This document shows, piece after piece, positions 44,826 through 55,100 of a stretch of DNA of 59,752 bases (positions within the stretch are counted from its first letter, which is position 1; every line of letters starts with the position of its first letter). The translations under genes and the position numbers were made by a program. The stretch covers positions 1 to 59,752 of the forward strand of contig NAVB01000309.1 of assembly GCA_002179805.1 (NCBI GenBank), written 5' to 3'. Source of the stretch: Acanthamoeba lenticulata (Eukaryota; Discosea; Longamoebia; Acanthamoebidae). The notes under the pieces were generated by a model. The model had not been told where the DNA came from and searched no databases. It saw nothing but the letters and a program-made list of their open reading frames with translations.

Positions 44826-47350
44826 ATGTTCGGATCCTACACGACCTGCCAGACGGTGAACAAGCCCGTTCGCGATGCGGTCTACTACAGGCTCAAGTCC
44901 ATCCACAGACGCGCTGTGCGTCCCGGCCTGGTCTCACCTGACTGGGAAACCAACCTCTACTTTTGCGGTGTGGTCAACAAGTACCAGAACAACCACTCGT
45001 ACGTGTGGCCTCTCTCTCTCTCTCTCTCTTCTCTTCCCGTTTCTTCGCTCATGTCGTGTGGCCTGCTTTTCTATTAGACACGAAGCCGCTCTTGGCGTTA
45101 TTCACAAGCGTTTGGTCGCGGGTCTCCGCCGCATGAAGCGCTCCAACCGCATCACTTACCTTTCCCTCATTGTACGAACCTGCCCCCCCACCCGGCCTAA
45201 TTCGTGTTCTTTCTTTCGGTTGCTTCGCATTTCGTTCTCAGCGCTTCCGCTTCTGCCTTTTTTCTTTTCCTTTTTTTCGCTTTTCATTTCTCTCTGGGTT
45301 GTCGTTACTCACCCGAGATTGTTTGGTGGCACAGCTGCTCGAGACATGCATGAAGAACTGCGGCACTCGCTTCCACTACGTGGCGGCTGATGAGGCCCTC
45401 TTCAAGACTCTCCTGCGCCTGGCGCGCCCGCGCATCAGCGGCAAGCGCATGTTCGGCGTGAGCTCGTCGGGCAACTACATGCGGGACCTCATGGAGGAGC
45501 GCGTGCTGCTGTTGATCCAGGCCTGGGGCAAGGCCTTCAGCGACCGCACGAACGGCCGCATGAGCCTCTACGCGCACCACTACAGCCAGCTGCGGGCCAA
45601 GGGCGTGCGCTTCCCGCCTGAGCGCCCCGAGGACGAGGTCTTCTCCAAGCAGGAGAAGGAGGCCCAGGGCCGCTCGTCGCGCAACACGCAGATGGACGAG
45701 GACGAGGTCAAGTCGATCCTCAACCCGCTCAAGGAGTCGATGGACGTGCTCGAGGAGATGCTCAACGCCCTCGGCCCGCGCGACAACCCCGAGAAGGACC
45801 AGGTTATCCAGTCCCTCGTCAACCTGTGCCGCGAGGCCAAGCCCCGCGTGATCAAGCTCATCGACAAGTGCGTCGACAACGAGCACCTCACCGAGTTCCT
45901 CATGAACACGTTCGACCGCCTCGAGGAGCTCCTCAGCCAGTACGACACCAAGTGCGGCCGCACCTCGGCCATCCGCCCGCTCAAGTACGAGACCTCGCGC
46001 GGCCCGCGCGACGGCGCCGGCGGTGCTTCGCCTGCGCGCAAGCCCGCGGCCAAGTCCAACCGCGGCAAGCACGACGACAGCGACGACGACTTTAGCGACG
46101 ACAGCGATGACGACGATGAGGGCGAGAACTACGAGGACGAGAGCAGCGACAACGAGGAAGACTACTTCCACCGCGGCAACGGCGGCGGCAAGGGTGGCGT
46201 GCCCAAGGAGAAGAAGGGCACCGGCACCCTCTCCCGCAAGCGCAGCACGTCGCTCCCACCGCGCGTCCCGCAGCAGCAGGCGTCGCCCTCGCAGCAGCAG
46301 CTCCAGCAGCTCCAACAGCAGCAGCAGTACCAGCAGCACCAGCAACAGCAACAGCAGCAGCGCGGTGCCCAGAGCATGACGGCGCCCTTCGCCCCGGTAG
46401 CCTATCAGCAGCCGTTCTACGCGTCCACCCCGCAGCCGCAGGCCGTCCCCGACGACTACCAGCAGATCCAGCAGCAGATGCAGAGGCTCCAGCTCCAGCA
46501 GCAGCAACAGCAACAACAGCAGCAGCACCAGCAGCTCCAGCAGGCCCTCGCCCAGTCGCCGGCCTCGCCGCTCAGCCCGCGCGGAACGGGCGGCTTTGCG
46601 GCCGGCCAGCCGCAGCTTGGGTCCTTCCCCAGCCAGGCTCAGCCCCAGCGCGTGATGGACGTCGGCCGCATGTCGACCGACGACTTCAACCGCCTGGCGG
46701 CCCAGGGCTTCAAGACGATGCCCGCTCAGGGCCCGTCAGCCACATCGCCCTTCTCGTCTTCGGCGCCCTCGCTCCCGGCCTACACTGGCCCTCTGTCGCC
46801 GCCCCACTCGGCCGGTGCGGCTGGCGCTCAGCCCTACCCCCACCAGCAGCAGCAACTGCAGTTCCAGCAGCAACAGCAGCAGGCCCTCTACCAGCAGCAG
46901 CTCGCCCAGCAGCAGCAGCTCCAGCAGCAACAGGCTCTTTACCAGCAGCAGCAGCAGCAGCCTCAGCAGATGTGGGGTCAGGCGCAGCCCCAGTGGCAGC
47001 CGCAGACGCTGAGCCAGCCGCCGAGCAGCCACGGCTCTTCCCTCGGCTCCTCGGACCTCGACTTCCTCGCCTCGGTCGGTTCTGGCAAGGGCGTCGTGCC
47101 CAACGTCGGCCACCAGCAGCCGTATGGGCAGCAGCATGGCCTCAAGACGAACTTGACCGCCAGCCTTCCGACGCTGCCCTCGATGGACCACTCCTACCTG
47201 CAGCAAGGCTACGGTCCCGCAGGAAGCCACTACGCTGCCTCTGGCGCGCAGGCCACCTTCCAGCGGTCTGCCAGTGTGGCAAGCGGCCTCCCGCCTCCGC
47301 CGGCCGCCAACCGATCTCGCTCCAACTCCCGTACCGGCCAGGCCTTCTAG
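44826..47350 (+). CDS. VHS-GAT ubiquitin-sorting adaptor (TOM1/TOL-like) with Gln-rich tail
   Basis: Three exons: 44826-44998, 45078-45171 and 45335-47350. The VHS domain starts near residue 10 and includes EAALGVIHKRLVAGLRRM, LLETCMKNCGTRFHYVA and MEERVLLLIQAWGKAF, ending YSQLRAKGVRFP; the LETCVKNCG block is its hallmark. A GAT helical domain follows (NLCREAKPRVIKLIDKCVDN; LTEFLMNTFDRLEELLSQYD), which binds ubiquitin. The remaining about 430 residues are disordered: an acidic run (DDDFSDDSDDDDEGEN), then long Gln tracts coded by mixed CAG/CAA, with Pro and Ser. TOM1-type proteins act in ESCRT-0-like sorting; in amoebae, which lack Hrs/STAM, Tom1 is thought to fill that role. About 760 residues. 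Confidence 0.9.
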
Positions 47351-47891
47351 AAGGAAGACCTTGACCTCTTCGCCTTCTTTGACCAACCCTTTTGTGTGGA
47401 AGCTGCAAAGCTTGTACAGAGTATTTTATTTATTTCCCAAACGCATAAAGTCCCGCCATGCGGCTGTGCATCTTGACGATTGTGTGCTTTTCGTTGGCCT
47501 CTCCGTTTGTGGCCACCAACGCCACCAACACGGAAGAAGGGGGGCGAGAGTGCACAAAGTGGGCAAACATAGAAAAACTGTTTGCTGGTGGCCGTCAGTG
47601 GGTTGGGTGTTGGGGCACAACCAGCTAAGCTTCTCATCGCTAAGTGGCAACCCCCCCCCCCATCAAAGCCGAGGCCCCTTGGCTGCCTCTTGCTGTCTTG
47701 TTGTGCGCCACGTGCGGAGGCCTTGTGAATGCATTCCAGACGCGGGCAGGCCAAAATCGCCAATGGGATAGCCTAGGCTTTGATCTTTACGCGTTAATGC
47801 AAAAAAAAAATAACTTCAAAGCTCGACGAATGGAGAGGTCAAGACGTTTATTTGTTCGTAGAGCGGATAAACTGAGGCAGAGCTGTGAGGT
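47351..47891. other. Intergenic region between convergent genes
   Basis: 541 bases, presumably 3' untranslated regions and terminators of the VHS-GAT gene and ribosomal P2. TATTTTATTTATTT near 47421 is AT-rich. A run of about eleven C near 47650 and an A run near 47800 are present. No frame here looks coding. Confidence 0.4.
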
Positions 47892-48269
47892 TTAGTAGTC
47901 ATCCTCGTCACCGCCGAAGAGGCCCATGCCACCATCACCACCACCATCACCGAAGACGTCATCGTCCTCTTCCTCCTTCTCGGCCTTCTTCTCCTCCTTG
48001 GCGGGGGCAGCACCACCAGCAGCGGCGGGGGCAGCGCCACCAGCAGCGGGGGCGGGGGCAGCAGCGCCGACGGGGACAGCGCCGAGCTTCTTCTTGCCCT
48101 CCTCGATAACCTCGAACACGTCCTTGCCGCTCAGCTCGCTAACGAGGAGCTCGACCTGCTCATCCTCGGCCTCAACACCGACGGAGTCGAGGATCTTCTT
48201 GATGTCAGCACCAGAGGGGGAGGAGTTCCCGCCAAGAACTGCAAGCAGGTAAGCCGCAATAATTCGCAT
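47892..48269 (-). CDS. RPLP2: 60S acidic ribosomal protein P2 (stalk protein), variant C-terminus
   Basis: Start ATG at 48269, immediately after an AG acceptor, suggesting an intron in the 5' leader. The N-terminus MRIIAAYLLAVLGGNSSPS and DIKKILDSVGVEAEDEQVEL is diagnostic of P2. The Ala/Gly/Pro hinge and Lys-Glu-rich segment follow. The end is abnormal: instead of the near-universal acidic tail ending DDDMGFGLFD, it reads EEDDDVFGDGGG, DGGMGLFGG, then DEDDY and TAA. That tail normally binds elongation factors and ribosome-inactivating proteins. About 125 residues, slightly longer than the usual 110-115. Divergent from VPS26. Confidence 0.93.
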   Translation of the reverse strand: MRIIAAYLLAVLGGNSSPSGADIKKILDSVGVEAEDEQVELLVSELSGKDVFEVIEEGKKKLGAVPVGAAAPAPAAGGAAPAAAGGAAPAKEEKKAEKEEEDDDVFGDGGGDGGMGLFGGDEDDY

Positions 48270-48625
48270 GCTGCAATGAGAGAAGAAACGAAAGTCAGCA
48301 ATCTGATGTGGTGTAAAATCGCGGTACGGGTGAGGCGAGTGAGAGGGCAAGCCGTACTTTAAGGTACTCCAAAGGTCCGACTGGTCGATACGTAAGGGGG
48401 AGAAAGAGAAATACGGCCTTTTGAGCTGCCCCTTACCCACCCCCCTCCGGAGAAAGGAAGCAGAAAAAATTCTACCAGCCATTACCCCCTTTTTTCCCGG
48501 TTATGGGGCACAAAAAGAAAATATTAGAAATTATAGTAGAAAAAGTGCCCCACATTTCCTGTGCGGTTTCGGGTGGGGCACTTGCTGTCGAATTGATCTG
48601 ATCGCTCTCGGCGCGAGGTTGAGTC
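48270..48625. promoter_or_regulatory. Divergent promoter region, ribosomal P2 / VPS26
   Basis: 356 bases including the probable 5'-leader intron of P2. TGGGGCAC occurs at 48504-48511 and 48574-48581, and its complement GTGCCCCA at 48545-48552, within 80 bases. The last two form the core of an 11-base perfect inverted repeat. An A-rich tract lies between 48511 and 48543. Confidence 0.6.
48543..48583. repeat. Inverted repeat AAGTGCCCCAC / GTGGGGCACTT
   Basis: Perfect 11-base arms at 48543-48553 and 48573-48583 with a 19-base spacer, 43 bases before the VPS26 ATG. It could be a paired protein-binding site or an RNA hairpin in the VPS26 leader. Confidence 0.75.
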
Positions 48626-50158
48626 ATGGCATTTTTGTTTGGATCGCCTATTGTAGTGTCAATCCAGCTGGATGGCATCGATGAGAGAAAGACCATCGAC
48701 ATCACCACCGAAAACGGCTCGGACAAGCTGCCTCTCTACATTGGAGATGAAACAGTGAAGGGCGTGGCCAAGGTGAACTGCAAGGAGGGGAAGAAGTACG
48801 AGCATCAAGGCATAAAGATCGAATTCATCGGTCATGTTGGTACTGGCTCCCACTGTGCGCACACTGCACGAAGAACAGTTCGTTAATATAATCTCGCACT
48901 CCCAGAATTGTTTTACGAGCGTGGAAGCAATCACGAATTCGTTTCGCAATCGAGGGAGCTCGCCGCCGCGGGTGAAATCACTGGCTCGAATGAATTCCCC
49001 TTCGAATTCTCTAAGGTGGAGAAGCAGTATGAGTCCTACAACGGCATTAATGTGCGCCTCAGGTTCGTTTGCGTCACCGTTTTTTCCTCGCGTGGTCATG
49101 TCCACCACGCACTAGTGTTTTTATTGCCACTTAAAGCCCACACACTTAGCTTGCGTGTTTACTTCTTGCTTTGTGTTGTGTTGCGTGCGCCCCGATCAGG
49201 TACTTCCTGCGCCTTACGGTGACTCGAGGCCTCGCGTCGACAGTGACAAGCGAGAAGGACATCTGGGTCCAAAACTACCAGCAGAACCCCGACGTCAACA
49301 ACCCGATCAAGATGGAGGTCGGCATTGAGGACTGCCTTCACATTGAGTTTGAGTACAACCGGTCCAAGTACCACCTCAAGGATGTCATCATCGGTACTCA
49401 CAGCTCGCCGATTTGGCGCTCTGTCTTTTTTTTTTTTCTATCCCGACATTGACACCATCGGCACACCAGGCAAGATCTATTTCCTGCTGGTTCGCATCAA
49501 GATCAAGCACATGGAAATTGCCATCATCAAGAGAGAGTCTACTGGCTCGGGTACGTTCGCGCCTCCTTTTAAGTTCCCTCCTTCCGCCTGTGGTTGACCT
49601 CTTTTTCCTCCTCTCTACAGGCCCGAATCTGTACAATGAGAGCGAGACCATCACCAAGTACGAGATCATGGATGGCGCTCCCGTGCGAGGTTCGCTCTCT
49701 CTCCCCTCGAGCTGGTCTCAGGGTTCCAAGTCTCACTTTGTTCTACCTAGGCGAGTCGATTCCCATTCGCCTTTTCCTGACTCCGTTCGAGCTCACCCCC
49801 ACTTATCGCAACATCAACAATAAGTTTTCCCTCAAGTACTACCTGAACCTTGTGCTTGTGGACGAGGAAGACCGCCGCTACTTCAAGCAGCAGGTGCGCC
49901 TCTCCGCCTTCTTGCGCTGCTGTGCTAAAAATATATCCCCTTTGCCTGCGGCCTCATTCATGCGTGACGAAAATCATGATTTCTTTTTGCTTGTAGGAAA
50001 TTGTCCTTTGGCGGAAGGCCGACAAGGCGAGGACGAAAGCTGGCGAACGGACCCGCCAGCACAAGAGGTATGAGGGCAAGAGGGACAAGGAAGCGGCCGA
50101 AAGGGAAAAGGCCGGCATCAAGCCCGAGAAGAACGATGACGAGGAGCATGAGTACTAG
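48626..50158 (+). CDS. vps26: Retromer subunit VPS26
   Basis: ATG 48626 gives [16 protein letters not shown], then [36 protein letters not shown] joins, [77 protein letters not shown] and [20 protein letters not shown]: the arrestin-like fold of VPS26 in full order. It ends with a charged tail ([20 protein letters not shown]) and TAG at 50156-50158. VPS26 pairs with VPS35 and VPS29 to recycle cargo from endosomes to Golgi or plasma membrane. About 330 residues, normal. Six short introns, one with a T run before its acceptor near 49425. Confidence 0.97.
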
Positions 50159-50299
50159 TTTGCTTCTCCTGGTGGCCAAACCTGTTTGGGTTGGTTCACG
50201 CGCAGCACATAAACACAAAAACCAGCCACTCGGAAAGGAAGGAAAGGAAAAAATAAAATAAAATAAAATAAAAATATGACAAATAGACAATCTTTGTGA

Positions 50300-51727
50300 A
50301 TGAGACGATCTCTGCGTGCGTTGTCGAGGCGCAAGCTAGCACAAAGCACCGCACCTCGAAGCTTGGCTACATGGGCGAATGATAGGTGGGCTCAATCAGC
50401 ACGGCGGAGAAGAGAAGACCGCTCGGTGCCTCGTGGTGAAGGAGAATACCTGTACGGCCTGCAGCCGGTGGAAGCTGCGCTCGCTCGTGCTTGCCACAGT
50501 TCATCCCTGCCTACGTGGCACGATGTGAACACGGAAGGTTGTGATACCCAACCAGGGCTAGGCGGCAGGGAGGTACAGCAGTTGTTCCTCCTGCGGTCTG
50601 ATGACGAAGGTCTCGAGGTCAATCGCAACCGCGAGGATGACCAACGCCGTGGACTTAGCGGGAAGCGCTCTTCCGGAACCGAGACCATCACCCGAATGGC
50701 CAAAGAGCTGAGTCTTCCTGTGGACTATCTGCCGCGACAGTCGCTCTCTCGGTAGTCCCTACTCCTGTACGGCAAGCCGGACGCACAATAAGCTCATATA
50801 GCCTTTAATTACCAGGCTTGTGGGGCCGAACAACGTGCATCAAGGAGTGGTCCTGCAATGCAGCTCATTGCGACCGACCTTGGCGAACTATTTGGAGCGG
50901 TCGGAAACAAGCGAGCGTTGTCCGCCTTTGTGGGTGGCGCTGGATGAGCTTTGGGATCCCCATGTACCCCTTCCCCGACTCTTTGTGACCAAGAGGCCGC
51001 TTGTTGCTGACCCCAGCGATTGCTCTCAGAACTTTGGAGCAATTGTTCGCAGCTCGCTGTTCTTTGGCGTCCAGGGTATTGTACTCAGGTAATATTGGTG
51101 ATCCTCTTGCAAGACAATGCCACGCCTGGTCACTGATTGGGCTGAGTGTGTGCCTGGGCAGTGAAAAGAACTCTTGTCCGCCAACTCCTCACGTATCAAA
51201 GGTGCTCAATCATCTCAATTGGTCTCGCGTTCCCGGTATGTCCATGACCATGTTTGTGTTAACGCAGGCCAGTGCTGGTGCATTGGAATTTGCTCGGCTC
51301 TACCGTGCTCGGCACTTGCCTCAATTCTTGCATGAAAGCAGCCAACGGTGCGCCGTACCTCTCTCACCTCCCTTGGTATTCCTTTAACTCTCTGTTTCAG
51401 GGGCTGGACTATCGTGGGCGCCGCCTTGGAGGCCGATGCTTGTCCAAGTCCGCAGCTTCGGTTGCATGCCCCGACCATTCTGGTGCTTGGTACGGATCGA
51501 CATGAGCACGAATGAATAACTCTTCAGGGAAGATTCACACCTTGTAAGGGAATGAGGGCTACGGCCTTCGCTCAAGCGTGCGACAGGAGTGCACGATGAC
51601 CACCAAGATAGAGGCCGCAGGGAAAGACTATGGCTCGGGAACGTATCAACTGGACTCGCTCAATGTGAGTGTAGCCGCTGGCGTCCTCCTCCATCAGCTC
51701 GCCAACTCGAGGGGGTTGCCACCGTAA
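50300..51727 (+). CDS. SpoU/TrmH-family rRNA 2'-O-methyltransferase, MRM1-like (mitochondrial)
   Basis: ATG 50300 begins an Arg/Ser-rich leader (MRRSLRALSRRKLAQSTAP) of mitochondrial type. EYLYGLQPVEAALA is the start of the substrate-binding domain. The SPOUT catalytic motifs are present across exons: motif 1 DELWDPHNFGAIVRSSLFFG, with the intron after DPH spliced out; motif 2 ILVLGNEGYGLR; motif 3 LNVSVAAGVLLHQLA. Yeast MRM1 methylates G2270 of the mitochondrial 21S rRNA peptidyl-transferase loop; here the same role is inferred. Exons run to TAA 51725-51727. Alternative: another TrmH-type enzyme, but the leader and motif spacing favour MRM1. Confidence 0.88.
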
Positions 51728-52103
51728 CCGGCCGCTACGCACCCACATACCTTCATTCCAGCTTCTTCTTCTTCACAGTGCTGGCTTGAACAAGTATTTT
51801 TTATCTATTACTTTTCAAACTTTGGGCTGACACAATTTTGGCGCGCAGCTTAGGGTCTTTCCTTATGTGTGTAGAGTGATGTGCATAAAGCGAAAACACC
51901 TGTTGGCCAGGAGAAGCTGTGTTGCGAGAAACACCGGGACATGTTGATGGCCGAGGTTTAGGCCCCCGCAGAAGTGATTAACGATATACAGCCACACACG
52001 ACTCGTCACAAGGGGCAGCTAACTTCATTCCAGCTGGCCCTTCTTCCCTTCTCTCTGCGATTTTGTTGATTACCTCTTCTCTTCTCTTGGGTTTTGAAAC
52101 GCC
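51728..52103. other. Intergenic region, no gene seen
   Basis: 376 bases holding the 3' region of the methyltransferase gene and the promoter of the CH-LIM gene. A T-rich stretch lies near 51790-51830. No structured element was recognised. Confidence 0.4.
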
Positions 52104-55100
52104 ATGTCATCTCCTCAAAAACCTGCCCAGGCCCTCCCTCCTGCCCACCAATCTTCTGAACAACTGCCTTCCGGCCAACAGTTCCAGTATACGGTACTTC
52201 TCTTTCGGTTTCATCTCTGGGATTCGGTTGTCGTCAGTGCCAGTGGCACTCATTTCCGAGGTCACGCAGGCCCTCCTCAAATGGTGTAACTTTTTCCTCG
52301 AGCGGGCGCACCTTCCTGCCCTCTCAGACTTGTCCGCTGACCTCTGCAATGGTGCGCCTCGTGCTGCTGTCGGTGTTGGCTCTTGTGCTTAACTTGTGCG
52401 CTCGTGTGTGCGGACGACAGGTGTCGCGCTGGCGTCGCTCTTGGGCGTTTTGTCTGGCAAGCCGGTTCCCGGCGTTCAACAAGCGCAGGGACCAATTCTT
52501 AACATCAAGGCCTGCCTCGCCTTCATGAACAGCGAGAGCATTGTTCTCGACCAGGTTCTCCAACCGCAAGGTATGCATTTGCACCCGAAGGACGTCATGC
52601 TCTTGCTTGTGCTCACACCCTCCTTCTTCTGCTTGTCCATTATAGATCTACAAGCAGGCAAACTCGAGTCTGTGTTGGCGCTCATTTGGGCGTTGGTCGT
52701 ACACTACGGCATCGTCAAGCCGCTGAGCCGAGAGGGAAGCTTATGGAATGGTATGTGCTCTATCTTTTCCGCTTCGCTTGGCCCACACTCCTCTGAATCA
52801 ACGTTGCGATCAGAACGGCACGACAAGGGCTCGAGCGGAGCCTCTCTTTCGTCAGCGGCAGCAAAGAAGCTCCTCGCCCGACGAGTTGCCCTCTTCTTTG
52901 CGGACGAGAATCTGTCAACCAAGTCGAGCAAGAAGAGCAAGAAAAAGGACAAGCGCAAAGGGGCCACGCTGAAAGCTGCGCTCAACTATGATACGGCGAT
53001 TGAGAGCGGCAGTCTCTTTGCGAGTCTCATCACCAAGGTGAAGCCGCGCCTCCTCTCGACCAAGGGCGACAAGGAAAAGAAGCGGCGCGAGAGCAAGCAC
53101 GAGTCGTTCGACGGGCCCAAGCTGAATGAAGCCTTCGAGGTCTTTCGTAAGCGATGGGGCGTCCCCATTTTCTTCACCGAGCGCGACTACTCGATGGCCC
53201 TGCGCGAGGAGAAGCCAGTACTGGCCTACCTCACCCTTTGCCTGCACGTCCTGCGTCCCCCTTCCCCGGCCACGACGCCGGCGGCCGCTGCCGCACCGCC
53301 GCCAGCGCTGCTGGCCAGCATGGACTCGGAAAGCAGTCAGAGTGGGATCATGGTGACGGTGGAGTCCGGCAGTTTCTCCTTATCTTCAGTCTCTCCACAT
53401 CGGTCGACTGAGACGACGCCCGCCCAGCAGCCCGCGCTCTCGGCTGACGTCAGCTCGCAAGAAGGCCCGCGATTGATCGATGGCACGAAGCTCAAGCGGT
53501 CCAACTCCTCCGTCGCCATTGCCTCGAGGCTGGCCGTGAGCAAGCTCCTCCCGCAGGGCCACACGGACGGGGCGGCCAAAAATGCGGACCAAGTGCACAC
53601 GCCCGGCAAGCTGCGGCGGAGTCGCTCCGAGGTGGCCCTCAGGAACAGCTCGTCGGTCGCTGCGCCCGACCGGACTGGGGCCTCGTCCAGCATGGCGTCG
53701 CAGCCCGAGCCTGAGCTGGCGGGAGCGGCCGCCTCGAGCTTGACTGAGGCCGTCAAGAAGATCCGCAAGAAGCGCCAGAAGAGCCACACCTTCCATCTCG
53801 AGGGGCGGCCACAACAACAAAAGAAGAAAAAGAAGAAGAAGAAGACGGACACGCTCAAGGTCGTCAAAAAGGCCGAGTCCAGCGCCCCCGCCACGGAGGA
53901 GCTCGCCGCCAGCCAGACCAAGGCTGACAATGGGGCCCATGTCAAGGCCGTTGCCGAGGCTGAGCCCAAGGGCCTCGCCGAGGCAGTCGTGCCGCCGGAA
54001 GCCTCGGTTCTTCCCGCGGCGCCCGTTGAGACCAGTGTCAACGAGGGCGAGCCACAGCAACAGCAGCACCAGCCCGGAACTGCCTCAAACAACGAAACAG
54101 GGTCTTTGCCCGAAGCGACGCCGCTCGTGTCCGAGAAAAAGAAAAAGAAGAAGAAGAAGCGAAAGGATAGCGACAAGGAGAACAAGAAAGCAGCCAAGGC
54201 CGAGCGGAAGCGACGAACCAAAGAGCAAAGCGACGCTGCAGAGCCGGTCGACGCCAGCGCCCCGGCGGATGGACCAGGCCAGTCTCCCGACAAAGACGAG
54301 GTCAAGAAGGACAGCAACGAGAGCGGCCTTCTGCTCGTCCGCAGGAAGGACAGTAAGAAGGACGACAAAAAGGACGAAGAGGAAAAGAAGGACGCCACGA
54401 AGTACAAGCAGAAGAAGAAGGGCTCCAAGCTGAGCCGGCTCATACGCCCGCGCGGCAGGAGCCGAGCCGACCAAGTAGAGCCCTCCGTTCCGGACGAGGA
54501 ACAGCAGTCCGCTGCCATGACGGCTCTACCCGTGCCCACACCCTCGTCCACAGCCCCGACCACGCCCAAGGGCCCCAGCGACAACTTACCCCCTCCGCCC
54601 GCCGTGGCGCCTGTCGACATTGACAACGGCGTCGCTGCCGCCACGACCGCCGCGTGCGCGGATCCACCGACCAACAGCGCCAGCACGACCGCCAGCAGAG
54701 CGGCGGGCGGCGCGACGTTCACAGAGAAGCTGGAGAACTTGGCGCGGGTTCTGCTCCAGCATCGCCACCTGGCCCAAACAGAGCTTCACAAGAATCAGTT
54801 CGAGGAGATGGAAAAGACGATCGAGCAGGTGGTCAGCCTGGTCCAGGCCGAGGTCGACGCCTGGCAAAGCCTGCGCGCGCAGGCCGCCAAGGAGGGGCCA
54901 ATCCACGTGACGGCGGCGAGCCTGGACCAAGCCAGCTATGAGGAGTCCGTGCGACAGGCCCTCAAGGACCTCGTGGCCTCGGAAAAGGAGGTCAAGCGCG
55001 TGGTGGCCATCTCGCCGCTTATCTCCTCGTCGACGTCGCTCCACCCGCTGTGGAGGCAGGTCCTCAACAACCTCAAGCGGCTGGTCGACGAAGTCAAGGC

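Noticed and set aside
44432..44941. 169-codon plus-strand frame between BTB-ankyrin and VHS-GAT genes
   Set aside because: No recognisable domain, and its 3' part overlaps the first VHS exon in another frame.
45305..46528. 407-codon minus-strand frame opposite the VHS-GAT gene, Leu-rich
   Set aside because: The leucines are the complement of CAG glutamine codons; the plus-strand VHS and GAT domains are certain.
53337..54722. 461-codon minus-strand frame opposite the CH-LIM gene, Phe/Leu-rich
   Set aside because: It is the complement of Lys- and Glu-rich coding sequence; no domain or membrane topology makes sense.
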